From Chrysopilus asiliformis (Eukaryota > Arthropoda > Insecta > Diptera > Rhagionidae): a stretch of DNA of 64,000 nucleotides. The notes beneath the pieces were generated by a model. The model was not told where the DNA came from. It saw nothing but the letters and a program-made list of their open reading frames with translations, and did no database searches. The stretch covers positions 22,818,661 to 22,882,660 of the forward strand of contig OZ035961.1 in NCBI GenBank assembly GCA_964034945.1, in the 5' to 3' direction. Positions 48,394 through 59,890 of the stretch are shown here, piece after piece. The position numbers and the translations under genes are program-made. Numbering within the stretch: the stretch's first letter is position 1; each line of letters starts with the position of its first letter.

Positions 48394-51300
48394 ATGCCAG
48401 AACAGAGTAATGACTACCGCGTTGTAGTCTTTGGGGCCGGTGGTGTAGGTAAAAGTTCTCTGGTGCTACGCTTTATAAAAGGAACTTTTCGTGAAAGTTA
48501 TATACCGACAATTGAAGACACATATCGGCAGGTGAATAACATCAGCTATCATTTATTTTAAGACAACAAAGAAAAAAGTTCAACAGCCATTAATTTGAAT
48601 TATTAATTTTGTACTAATGACTCCGGATGGGGCTCAATAACAACCCTAGCTCCAGTAGTGTCTTGAACCCATCCCAGTGAAGCCCCATCCCAGGTTCATC
48701 CTTGACTCGAACCTCCCTGCCATTTGCTATTTTTTTTCAATGTCCTAGCCCTGTTCTGGCCTCGTCCTGAAATCCAAGCAGCCTCTTTACCACCCCCTCT
48801 TCGGCAAATACACTTGGCTGGCACGCTACTTCCCACGGCACATTTCGAATGAGACTAAAATGCGTAAAATAATAAGAGGATTAAGGCGAGTAATACAAAG
48901 TCGAAGGAAATTTAATTCCCAAGTGTTTCATTTGATTACTGTAATTACGTTTAGGTCATGAGTCGAGCGTTAGCCGAATATAAAATAATAAAAACAGAAT
49001 GATGAAAACATTGAAACCCTTTATACATTTACGAGTACAGACGAATCTACCTTGAATTTACCTTAACTGAGTTGATTCTGTAGGGTTTCCAGGTCAACAG
49101 GGGTTTTAAAGTAAAAATCGTAGGAAAATTCCACGTAGAAATATATATCTTTTAATATTTCGACTTTTTATTGTGAAAATGTTAACGGGAACAATGAAAT
49201 TATATCAGGTTTACCGGAAAGTTCTGTCCCATAATGTCATCTCAAATTTCAAATTTCAAATTTTTTCTAAATTTTTAAATGATGTTGTCATTCGAAATAT
49301 ATATGTATGGTTGCCTTTTTTTACTTGGCAAATGTTTTTCCATGGAAAGTGCATATTTGGTACGAAAAAATTTGGTAATTTCATAATAAGTTTTGACTAT
49401 TGAAGATTCGTGATTAAGTTAAAAAAGGAAGAAATTCGAGCTAATTAATCTATAGAATGTACAAATGCTACAGAAACGTGCAGAAATTTGAAGAACATTC
49501 ACAACATGCAAGAAATGCCAAGCAGGCGATCTCGAATTTATTGTCAAGCCACGCTCTGGGGGACCCGATGACGATATTGTTAAGGGAATTACACAGAAAT
49601 ATTTTTTTTTTGATAATATTGAAGATTGCGGAACGGCTTAACGCTTAACACAATTAACCTTTTCGGACCATATTCAGGAGCTTAGATTGGTGTATAAATA
49701 TTTCAGATGAACCTTTTAATTCAAAAGCGAACAATACGTTCCGGTAGATTTTATATTTGAAAATGTTTTTTTTTTTAAATTGAAAATGAGTAAAAGAAAA
49801 CCCTATCATACCTATTCTAGAATCCGAAGTACCGTTAAATTTGTTCGATTTCCCCTCAATTTGTATTCTTGAATCCGCTGGGTTTCACTTCTATTCGATT
49901 GCATGATCTAGTAACGTTTTAAGACATTAAAAAATCACAAACAAATTGAAATTAATATGGGTTATATTCAAGCTGCATTATAATCATTTTTTGATCATAG
50001 AATCATAAATGGGGATTTAAAATTTCAAAAAGTAACAAACAATGTGGAAACCCTAGTTTTGCAGCCACAAGAACAACATCCCCAGTGTATCCAGACCAGG
50101 ATTCGAACCTGGGTTACCACGTGTCATGGTGGTGCTCTGAATATTCTAAAAATTCTTTTGATCCATTTTTGGATGATCTATTTTTGGATGATCCATTTTT
50201 GGATGATCCATTTTTGGATGATCCATTTTTGGATGATCCATTTTTGGATGATCCATTTTTGGATGATCCATTTTTATATAATTTAGCAGTGGATCCAGAT
50301 TCCAAACCCACTCGATTTAGTTCTATTTAATTCCATCAGGTTAGAAAGGATGTTAATTTGTTGGCATTTTTCGTGGTGGTGTCGAGGTCCTTGGAAGTGA
50401 CACACTTAATTGCCTTATTAAATTTTTCTAACTTCCACATCAAGTCGGAACGGTACAGAATACTGACACACAAATATAGCGAATATGACTCCTGGGTTCG
50501 TCCTAAATCCTTGCAATTTTTTTAAGGTTAGAATGCGGAAATGCAGAAGCAGTGTTAAATTTCTAAATCCCCATTAGCGAAAATGCAAACTTTTTTCACA
50601 ACGACTCAGAAGGTTATTTTTTCCTTCTCCGTTTTGGTTTGTTTATCCTTTTTTCCTCACCTGCCAATATCCAACCATTTAACCTTTTCACTGTATGAAC
50701 TCCCAACTCAACCCAATCAGCCCCAAATATAGGAACAACATCCCTTTTGCGTTGTGAGTTGGCGATAAGATGAATTTCTTGGAATTTGAGGGAAGTTTCT
50801 TATTTGTTGGTGATGAATGCTTTTCATTTGAAATGACCTTCTTTTGGTGGTACCTTAGCTGATGATGTAGCAACCGAAACAAAGTGGACGCCCACAGCAA
50901 TCATGGGAAAATGTCAAAAAGTTTAAAATCAAAAAAGTGATGATTTTTTTTCATTTGAGTTGAGAGTCTGATTTATAAATGGAACAACATACGCCCAGCG
51001 CCAATCAGGGAATTCATTTCATTATGATTAGTCAACAAACAATAAATATTTTATTTTAATGTATTTGTCGTAAATGCCTTAAATCAAATAAAAATATCAG
51101 TTGTGGTCAACACAAAACTTTCTTCTACAAAATCTACGACCCTGCGCAATTTACGCTAGAGCACTGTCGCGTTGTCAACCTAAGACGACCTCCCAATAAA
51201 TTCTTGGTTTATTCAAAAATATCAAAAACGTACAAAATTTGAGATAACTTGAGAACTGTAAAAGATATCAATTTACGGTAAATGGCAAACATGTAGAAAA

Positions 51301-54300
51301 TGTTAACATCTTTAATTATTCTTTAAACTGATTTGTCGAAAAACCGTTAGTTTGCAAATTATTCGCAAACATATGATTTTTTACATATTAATGAAAATAT
51401 CTCAATAACGGTAAAAGATAACGGATAACGGTACGAAACAAAATTGTGCAGAATGCCATTCTCATTAATTCACTTCATACATTCAGTCAGCAAAACCCCG
51501 TTAGTTTTCGAGATAATCGCAAAAAACTGATTTTTTGGAAATAACGGTTTATCTCGATAACAGGTTGAGATATCGAGTTATAGCCAAAGACAAAAGTGTG
51601 GGAAATTTTATTTTCTCCAAGTTTTGTCATACTTAAGGCCACTAAAAAACGCGTAGTTTGGGAGTAAATCGAGAAAAACGAAATTGCGATTTTTGAAAAA
51701 CCGCCATTTTGGATACTTCCGGTTAACGGATTTCCACCAAAAGTTGATAGGATCGTCCCATTTCAGGACCCAACATGCCTATAAAATTTCATGGCGCTAG
51801 CTCTATTAGTTTTTGAGAAATCTTGTACACAGACTGACAGACAGACTGACAGACTGACAGACTGACAGACAGAAAGACATTTTTTAAATATGACTCCAAT
51901 CGACTCAGGAGTGATCGGGAAATGTTTTTTAGGCAAAATTAAGGGGACGAAATTTTTCATCAATACAATACTTTATTATACTCCGTAGAAGAAAGTAAAA
52001 ATATGTGGATTAAAATCATATTTAGAATGTCAGGCAGTTTTAAAATTTTAGTGAATCAAAACCAAACCACTGTGAAAATAAATATGTCCGAACTGAACCA
52101 AAACGAAACCGTTTTTAAAAAACATGGTCGTACCGAACCAAAACCAAACCTGTTTTTGAAACAAATGCAAGAAATTTTTTTTAGTGGTTTCGGTCGGTTT
52201 AAATTTGAATTTTTAACATCGAAAAATTCATATTATTTTCTATTTCCATCAGATTTTGAGTTCAGAACTTTTTATATATGAATCTAGTACCAAGAAACAT
52301 TCCACATGCCCTTTACAAGTCTTTTTTAACACGTTGAGCGCCACGTGCCCACCGGTGAACATTTTAATTTTCCAACAGAGGACCAAGTGACCACCGGTTG
52401 TCGATGGTGGGACAACGTGATCACCCGTGGTCATACTACGTGTTTCATTTCAAGATATCGTGACCACCAGTGGGACCTTTTACATATATTTAGCTTTGAG
52501 AAATATTAAGTTTGGTCTCAGGATGTAAACCTATTTTACTTATAATTGGTAGTATGTACTTGCAATAAATCATACTAATATAAAAAAATGAGTTGGTGTC
52601 TGTCTGTCTGTTCCTCTTTCACGCAAAAATGGCTGAAGCGATTGACTTGAAATTTGGCATGAGTGTCTGTGGTAGTTCTGGTTCCAATATAGGCATACGG
52701 AAAAGTTACGCGACTGGTGGGGGGAGTAAGGGGAGGGGTAAAGTAATATCGAAACTTAGTTTTCCCTTTATCTTACTTTTTCGCGGGGAAACTACTGAAC
52801 CGATTGGCCTGAAATTTGGCATAGATGTTCATCGGGGGTCCAGCACCAACATAGACCCATTAAAAAGTAGCCCGAGAGATGGGGGAGTAAGGGGAGGGGG
52901 TAAAGTGACCTCGAAACTTAGCTGTTCCTCTATGTTACCCTTTCGCGGGGAAACTACCGAGCCGATTGGTTTGAAGTTTAGCTCCAACATAGACCATCAA
53001 AAAGTCAGAAATAATTATAACTATACCTCACTAAAAGGCATTATGCCTTATTGTATTTTATTAAATAAATAAATAAATAAGTCAATAAAAATAAATTTAA
53101 AAAATGTTGGTCCCAGAATCTCACCCAAGGAATACCTGCTCGTAAGCACGCAAGAACAAAAACCACTAAACGATAAAAACTTCAGTAAACCGATGCCGGA
53201 ATCATGACCAACTTATTCTGGTGTCCTTAATTTTAAAATATTCGAATATCTTTCTTGAATTCAGAAAATAGAAAATAGTTTAATTTTTTGCCACAAAATT
53301 CGAAGATTTCTTTATAAGTAGAGTGAACATATTTTTTTTTGGGTCCGTGATAAGTGCTGGGTGGATGAAGAGGGATGGGAGATTGGTAGGTGAATGAATT
53401 GAAACACCGATTTGCAGGGGGTGACGAGGGGGTAACACCTGCTACCATCCCCTTGCAGTTCGGTGGCGCTTGAAACCATATATGAATGAAACTAGAGACT
53501 GTGCCTTTCCAAAAAGTCCTCAACCAAAGTAAAAACTTCACTGATTTAAAAGTTAGTTTTGGGGCAAAATCGTGCATCGTTCTTTAACTTAATTTTTCGA
53601 GCTTTTTACATTCCATAAATAATGGCGACGGAAATTGTAAAATCAGAGGCCCTCACCGAGCACGATACGATTGGTTCGAATCGTAAATTCAATGTTGTTG
53701 TTGATATTAAAACACTATCAATAACATTGAATTTACGATTCGAACCGATTCGATTGTTCGGTGATCAGCAATGAACAAAAAACGCCGCAGGCGAAAATTT
53801 TTGAAATACGCCATTTGAAGGAAATCGTTATTATAACAGTATTATAACACTTAATTGAAAAATCTGGGATGAAAGTTTTATTCCCAGCACGCCAGGACAA
53901 CATGCCTGATTCCGGAATAGTCCTAGTCAAACCGGGACGTATGGTCACCCTATTTATAAGGCTAGCACAAAACGAATTTCTGAGAACTTTTGAGTTCTTA
54001 GAGGAGAATTCCACGCACAGAGGATTTTCTTTTAAGTTTTCCTGATATTAATAGAATTTTATGGAAATTTTAATATTCAATTTAATCCTTAATAAATCAT
54101 GTGTGTATTAATCAGTTGAACGTTTGCGAAAATATTTCACAGGTATTTTATGGAAATACTTTTATCTATTTTTAGGTGATAAGCTGTAATAAAAATATCT
54201 GCACATTACAAATAACAGATACGACGGGATCACATCAATTTCCAGCAATGCAAAGACTTTCAATTACAAAAGGACACGCATTCATATTAGTTTATTCGGT

Positions 54301-57300
54301 ATGCTCAAAGCAAAGCTTAGAAGAATTACGTCCAATATGGAGTCTAATTAAGGAGCTGAAGGTAACTTTAATTGATTTCAATAAATTCATCATTGTAAAG
54401 TGTTTATTTGTTCTTATTTCCATAAATATGAGTAAATCGATGTGAAATTAATTTCTAATTGAGATTATTTATAGGGACAGGATATTACTCAAATCCCAGT
54501 TATGCTCGTAGGCAACAAATGTGATGAAAGCGCTGAGCTTCGCGAAGTGTCGAACAATGAAGGGCAGGGAGAAGCAGCGGCATGGGGAGTGTCATTTATG
54601 GAAACATCGGCTAAGACTAATTATAATGTTACTGAATTATTTCAGGTAGGTACATCCATTAGTAGCTATTTTTAATATCACGATAAAAAGCGGTATGAAG
54701 TGTTGATGTTTTTTGAAAGACATTTTTATTCGACTTTATTCGAGACGAAAATCATGGTTGAAAATTGAAATTAACGATGATTTCTATACCAACAAGTTTT
54801 TAAAGAAAACTCTATTAAAGTTAGTGTAAATTCAATATTGAACTCATGTGTTTATTAAGAATACCTACGTGAATTTTTTTCCCACCCACTTTACAATGAG
54901 AATCGATTGACTTTATGCCTATCGTACATACATATACGCCACTTTTAATTACTTCCAATTGATAGCACCTACATTGAAAATGCTAAGCCCTGAATCTATA
55001 ATTATATTTTTAAAAGGGGTTTGGATTTATTTACCAACAACGTTTCTATTCTCTCCATGAGAAAAAAAAACACAAACACACACAAAATGAAAGCCAAATA
55101 AAAACCAAGAAGTTTGTATTCTTATAATTTTATTTACACGAAATAAATTTGTGATGCGTAAATTTCGGGAAAACAAATGAAAGTTTCTGAGAGGTTTTTA
55201 TATTCCCACGGGACTTTATACTTAAATTACTGAACTTTGGGATTAGATATAATGTAAAAAAAATAGTAAATTTAATAATTCTTATATAGAACAACTTCTG
55301 TTAAATATGTGATGCATCGAGGGGGAGAGAAACTCATCATTAAACTAAAATACTAGTTGTGATCAAAAATTTCCTCTTAAATATTTAGTTTCGAAAAAAA
55401 TATGCGAAAAAAATATTTTTTCAAATATCTTAAGACCCATTAAAGATAGGTAAAAATCGTTAAATGAAAAAATGTTGGAAATTTTATTTGCTTTAAATTT
55501 GGTTCTATGCATTTTTTCACAAAAGTGCATAATCTGCGAACAATTTTCAAAAAACCGAGAAATTTTCAAAAAAACCTATTTTTTTAAATGTGTTGAGAAC
55601 TGTTAAAGATGCATATAAACCTGTGAAAAAATTTTATTCTATTGGAATTTCTTGGTTTATGTTATACTATTTTTGTGGATGCTTTCACATCGAAATTTCC
55701 CCCAACAGGTCAGGCATGTTTGCCCTGACTCCATTAGGAGCCTGGGGGCATATTGCGGATCTCGAACAAACGCTAGTTCGATCGAGAAAGCATGAATTGG
55801 TATTGCCTATCTCGATTTTGTGCTCGACATTGCATACCAATTTCTCGAAATTTAAGAGTAGTCGAAACAACATTTTTTTGCATAAATATCGCAAAATTCG
55901 CATTTCCAAAGAAAAAAAAGTGGGTGCTGGCTTTTAAAAATACCTAAAAACCACAAAAAAATGTTCTTTCGAAAGTAATAATTTTTTACTGAACGCACAT
56001 AGAATAATACAAAATTCTCTTATTAGTGGTTTTTTATAAAACCCAAATAAATATTTAAAGGGTTTTCTAGCATACCACTTGAAAAAATTTATCCGCATAA
56101 AGCAAAAAACTGCGAAAAACTTAAAAATATATAATGCATTTGAAATTTCCCAAAAATTTGCCTTGGGCTCGTTCGTTTTCTCGAATTTAATGCCTGATTG
56201 CTTATCTCGAAAATCGAGGGTTTCTGACATTTCTCTCTACCGATATTTCTCGAAAGGTCTTGTGCTTTCGAGACGGCAGTTGTGGTTTTAGACGGCAGAT
56301 GTGGAAAATGTTCGGAAGAAACACTTTACTGAATAAAGTGGAACAATTAAATGCAACTTTTCACTTTAACACCACAAAAATAAATAAACATTATCTGTCA
56401 AAAATATTTCCCTTGGGGAAATCTCGAAATTGTCATGTTCGAGATACGTAATTCCATTGTCTCTCGAAATCGAAGTTGCCTTTCGAATTCGCTGGTCTCG
56501 TTTTTCGAGATCCGCAATGTCTCCCCTGTTTCTGGCACGGATGCCTTTTTTTTAAAAGACATATAAGCCAAGAAATTCTAATAGAATTCAATGCGTCACG
56601 TAAAATCCATGACTGGTTAAACACAAAATAGTACATAATTTTCGAAAGATTTTCAAAAAAACTGATTTTTTTTCAAATATCGAAAGAACCGTTAGAGTTA
56701 AAAAAACTGTTAAAGATAAAAACGTAGAAAATTTCATATCCTTTAAATTTTTTTATATTCACTTTTTCCCAAACACCGTATTTAAAAAAATGTATGAGAG
56801 GTACCCGTTATAGCTATCGTTACTTTTTCAAAAGTTGATAGAAAACTACGATTTTTTTATTAACAAAAAATTTCATGTCGCTAGGTCGACATTTTCTCGA
56901 GTTATTTAAGATACGTATAACGGACAGACCCATAGACAGATGCAAGGACATCCTCAAAACACTCTAAACTTATCATCCCAAGAAACATTTTGTAACCGTG
57001 GTTACAAAAACCCATTCAATTTAGGTTACATTTTGGTTACATTTTAGATGATTTCCGAATAAACTCGCCAAAAACGGTTATTTTGAAACCAGCTTCTAAA
57101 TAGGGTTTCTGCAACGTTTCTGAAAGGTTACAGAAACCAAATGTGAAACTTCTGAGTTTTGTTACCATGGTTTCAAATACGTTTCTTAACCGGACTGTAA
57201 CCTCAAATTGTTACTTGGGATCCCATGCTATTTAAGAGGAGGAAAAATGGATGTTGCGCCAAAAAAGTCAAATGAATTGATGAAAGGCGTAACGTCAATT

Positions 57301-57542
57301 TTGTGACCTCTTTTGTTGCTTGGAATACTCCAGGATTTTTTAAACAAAAATATTAACATACTTCTCTAAAATTGTAGGAACTCTTAAACATGGAGAAGAA
57401 TCGAAGTGTTTCACTTCAATTAGATGGTAAAAAGAAGAAGAATCCCAAACCAAAAAAGAACAAGGAAACAAATGGATCCGTTGGACCAGACGGCGGGGAG
57501 GGCAGCAATGCGAACGCAAAAGAGAAATGCCATGTAATGTAA
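48394..57542 (+). CDS. DIRAS: Di-Ras-type small GTPase, four coding exons
   Basis: Exons 48394-48531, 54176-54361, 54475-54645 and 57378-57542 join in frame at GT..AG sites into 219 residues. The start is [20 protein letters not shown]. Motifs: P-loop GAGGVGKS (14-21), switch I with T39 in [14 protein letters not shown] (61-65), NKCD (122-125), ETSAK (151-155), a polybasic tail ([13 protein letters not shown]) and the prenylation box CHVM (216-219). The [16 protein letters not shown] stretch is diagnostic of the Di-Ras group; Ser65 stands where classical Ras has catalytic Gln61. Di-Ras proteins are therefore known to hydrolyse GTP poorly and sit largely GTP-bound at the plasma membrane, opposing Ras-type growth signalling. 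In mammals they are mainly neuronal. Introns are 5,644, 113 and 2,732 bp; the first and last are full of repeats. The gene is divergent from coatomer gamma. Confidence 0.95.
48605..48840. repeat. GC-rich pyrimidine-biased island in Di-Ras intron 1
   Basis: About 235 bp stand out from the AT-rich intron by C- and CC-rich composition (CCATCCCAGTGAAGCCCCAT, ACCACCCCCTCTTCGG). The composition recalls the 3' UTR of a non-LTR retrotransposon or an imported fragment. No coding frame or border is clear, so origin is unknown. Confidence 0.3.
50041..50158 (-). repeat. tRNA-derived SINE fragment
   Basis: On the minus strand, CCAGGTTCGAATCCTGG forms a perfect T-arm with a canonical B box (GGTTCGAATCC, plus-strand 50099-50109). 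It is preceded by GAGCACCACCATGACACGTG. No complete cloverleaf or good A box is present, so it is not a tRNA gene. The adjoining TGTGGCTGCAAAACTAGG segment is probably the SINE body. Confidence 0.65.
50159..50275. repeat. 15-bp minisatellite, about eight units
   Basis: GATCCATTTTTGGAT is repeated head to tail about eight times. The second unit has one C-to-T change and the last is degenerate. Each unit is a small palindrome (ATCC-ATTTTT-GGAT). It starts where the SINE A-box region would be expected, suggesting expansion within the SINE. Confidence 0.9.
51083..52000 (+). mobile_element. 0.9-kb dispersed element, copy 2
   Basis: Same orientation and nearly identical to 38,723-39,614. The visible differences are scattered substitutions, a longer GACAGACTGACAGACTGACA microsatellite, and ATTTCAGGACC near 51,758 that copy 1 lacks. 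It sits in Di-Ras intron 1, so it is a recent insertion or segmental copy. Confidence 0.75.
52325..52485. repeat. Repeat of GTGACCACCGGT words with a TTAACACGTTGAGCGCC end
   Basis: TTAACACGTTGAGCGCCACG at about 52,327 resembles the left end of many insect piggyBac-type MITEs. GTGACCACCGGT or close variants follow at least four times in either orientation. A right end with TTAA is not found, so it is probably truncated. Confidence 0.4.
52590..53012 (+). repeat. Dispersed repeat with ~160-bp units, second copy
   Basis: It runs from GGTGTCTGTCTGTCTGTTCC through two full units ([11 protein letters not shown]…, [11 protein letters not shown]…) and a partial third to CAACATAGACCATCAAAAAG. It matches 25,150-25,612 in inverted orientation. 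An open frame of 159 codons is conserved across the units but has no recognised domain. Confidence 0.6.
53640..53953. repeat. Dispersed repeat with 24-bp-arm inverted pair
   Basis: GGTTCGAATCGTAAATTCAA… at 53673-53696 is perfectly inverted at 53723-53746, with further imperfect pairing outside. Then comes AACGCCGCAGGCGAAAATTT, and it closes with ACCGGGACGTATGGTCACCCTA. The last two parts are the GGTGACCATACGTCC / CGCAGGCGAAA family. Confidence 0.6.
54646..57377 (+). other. Intron 3 of the Di-Ras gene, 2.7 kb
   Basis: Bounded by CAG|GTAGGT and ATTGTAG. The stretch 55,330-56,960 is made of diverged pieces related to the 0.9-kb family, seen as 'AAACCTATTTTTTTAAATGTGTTGAG'-like phrases and a final CGGACAGACCCATAGACAGA. 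A separate MITE lies at 56,975-57,221. No nested gene is supported. Confidence 0.8.
56975..57221. mobile_element. 247-bp MITE with ATCCCAAG ends
   Basis: ATCCCAAGAAACATTTTGTA at the left pairs with ATCCCAAGTAACAATTTGAG (read inward) at the right. Words of the type GGTTACA / TGTAACC and GAAACC recur throughout. The ends match those of the 1.1-kb element at 15,221-16,322, linking the two as one family by terminal sequence. Confidence 0.65.
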
Positions 57543-58860
57543 AATTGCAGCAAAAAAAATTGAACAAAAAAAAATGCCCAAAAATCATTTTCACTTAATT
57601 TCTAGTATATTTAAAAAAACATCTTTCAAGTTAAAGTAATTCTTAATTCATAAGACCTTTTATTACCTTCAATCTCTCTTTCTCTCTGTATATATGTTGT
57701 TGTAAATAAGATTTTTAAGACAAGGACCTTTTTTTAAATTAATTCCTACAAAAAACAAAGTGAAAAACACAAGAAAAGTAAAAACAAAAATATATTGAGA
57801 AAAAATATATAAAAGAAAATACAATGAAAATATATTTTGTACATTTTTGAATGCTTTAACGTATAAGCTTGAAAATAAGTCAAATGGATTTTGAAAGATA
57901 TTATTACTGTTTTTAATTTATAAACATATATTTATGATGATGATAGTTATTAATATTATGATATATTTATTATTTTGTATTAATGTTAAAAGGATGTTAA
58001 CTATTTTATGATGGAACTGCACGACGTACTTCACAGTCACAAAAATAAGAAACGAAAACGAAAATATACTTACGAAAGCAAAAACCATTTTCAAGAACTT
58101 TGCACAATCTTAGTTGTTTAAAGACTGTTTTTTTCTTCTAATATTTCTTTTACAGCTCAAACTTTAATTCAGCATACGAATAAAAACATTTACAAATTTT
58201 ACAATGAAATTGAAACTAATTACATATCATGATTATTTCTTTAATTACAAATAAATTTTACTGCAAATTACTTAATTTTACATTTTGCAAAAACAAAAAA
58301 AAAATATTTTCTCTTCATTTTGAACCGATTTTGGGAAAAGTTGAAATCATTATCAGTTAAATGCAAAATATGAATTTAATTTACATACATATATGGTAGG
58401 CGAAATGCTCGTATTTATCTAATAATTACCATGTTACCACGGTATTTAAAGAAAATACAATATATATTCATAAAAGAAACATTTAATAAGTATATATTGT
58501 TGCTATAGTAAGCAAAACTTATCAATATTTAACGTATATTCCATGTGATAAATATATCGCCAAAAATTAAATTAAAATAAATTTTTAATTAGAACATATC
58601 GGTGGATAGATAGAAATGACGAAACATACCAATTAATAGAAATTTATTTGGCAAACATTTCAAATCAATATCTACTTATTACATACTTTGGTACATATGT
58701 ATGTTAGTTGCATATTTTTATAAAAAAAAAACAAACTTTTTTTTCAGCGCGATATTTTGTTCTAGCAAACAAATGAATATAAATTTTGTTCTAGCAAACA
58801 AATGAATATACAAAATGAAAGTTTTTGTAAGAAGAACTTAAAAACTTTATAATGAAATTA
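57543..58860 (+). other. Probable long 3' UTR and downstream region of Di-Ras
   Basis: Extremely AT-rich and free of coding frames. AATAAA signals occur at 58179-58184 and 58250-58255 among others, consistent with a 3' UTR of about 0.7 kb. A 24-bp direct duplication including TTTTGTTCTAGCAAACAAAT lies near 58,757-58,806. Confidence 0.45.
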
Positions 58861-59560
58861 CCTGCAAAAAAAAATTTTGAAAAAATACACTGTAGAAATA
58901 ATATTTTTAAAAAACTGCGGCGGAATCGAACTAATTCAAGGTCTAAATACCCCTAAGTTAAAAGCTAGAGACTTCATATAACTTCACATTTTGTCATTTT
59001 TGATGTATTTTTGATGCAGCGAGCGCGTCCAAATGTCTCTAAATGTCGCTCAAGATGCGGCGAAAATCTTATCACTAGAACCTTATCACTATCTTATTAC
59101 TAGAACCCAGTATGTCTGGGTTCATAATTGCAGAAATCTAGCGCAGTACTGCTCAAAAGTCAGCTACACTCAGAAAGCGTGCGCAGCATCAGATTTTTCG
59201 ACTGCTTTCGTCGCTTCAGTGCGTTCATAGAACCTCCCAAGCTGCGTAAAAAAAGAAGAATTTAACAGTCTCAGTTTTTTTAAGAGCAGTGTTCGTTTTT
59301 GATAGTTTTGTGCAGTCCTAACATATTGCCCCATAATTATTATCGTGTACCAAACGCTAAAACTAAATTTTAAGAAATAATCGTAAATCTCGGTTACGGT
59401 TTGAGATATGGAGTTCTTGTGAAAAGCAAAAATATGGAAAATTTTGATATATTCAATTTCTTTCATATGGACCACTACCGAAAAACGCTTGATTTCGGAG
59501 TAAAACGCGGAAAACTGAATCTACTGCTTTATCATCAGCACAATTTTTTTTCTGCGCTTG

Positions 59561-59673
59561 CTGCGCAATTGCTGCAAGCATGCTGTTTTCATGAACGTAC
59601 TGCAAACTGAAAACTGCAGGCATGCTGCGCAATTGCTGCAAGCATGCTGTTTTCATGAACGTACTGCAAACTG
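59561..59673. repeat. Tandem duplication, period 64 bp
   Basis: A 49-bp block starting CTGCGCAATTGCTGCAAGCA at 59561-59609 is repeated exactly at 59625-59673, giving a period of 64. The perfect identity suggests a recent event. Confidence 0.9.
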
Positions 59674-59704
59674 CGCATCGATGAATATGAACACGCTGCT
59701 TTAA

Positions 59705-59890
59705 GCCGGCCATACATTATGAGACTTGTTCTAAAACTATGTTGTACAAATTGTTGTGGCGGAGGCAAAATCAAAAGGGTTTTGATTTTTGTCGAACCTA
59801 AAATTTGGTACTACAACCGGCCCATACACGATCCAACATTGCCTACAACCGAACCAAGTTGTACAACAAGTCTCATAATGTATGGCCGGC
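59705..59890. mobile_element. 186-bp piggyBac-like MITE, TTAA target
   Basis: GCCGGCCATACATTATGAGA… is mirrored perfectly over about 26 bp at the right end. TTAA borders both sides (59701-59704 and 59891-59894). Inner words such as TTGTACAA / TTGTTGTA extend the pairing loosely. The TTAA target points to a piggyBac-related transposase acting in trans. Confidence 0.85.

Larger units (their letters stand above)
48532..54175 (+). other. Intron 1 of the Di-Ras gene, 5.6 kb
   Basis: Bounded by CAG|GTGAAT and TTTTTAG. Apart from the repeats listed separately, 48,840-50,035 and 50,340-51,080 are AT-rich with nothing recognisable. No nested gene is supported. Confidence 0.85.

Noticed and set aside
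50091..50140. tRNA gene
   Set aside because: Only the T-arm/B box is canonical; there is no acceptor stem, anticodon arm or proper A box. It is better explained as a SINE fragment.
50159..50275. CRISPR-like array
   Set aside because: The units are contiguous 15-mers with no spacers, and the DNA is eukaryotic; it is a minisatellite.
50044..50330. 80- and 81-codon frames rich in FWMIH / FLDDP repeats
   Set aside because: They are the translation of the 15-bp minisatellite and the SINE T-arm region (DQDSNLGYH), not a gene.
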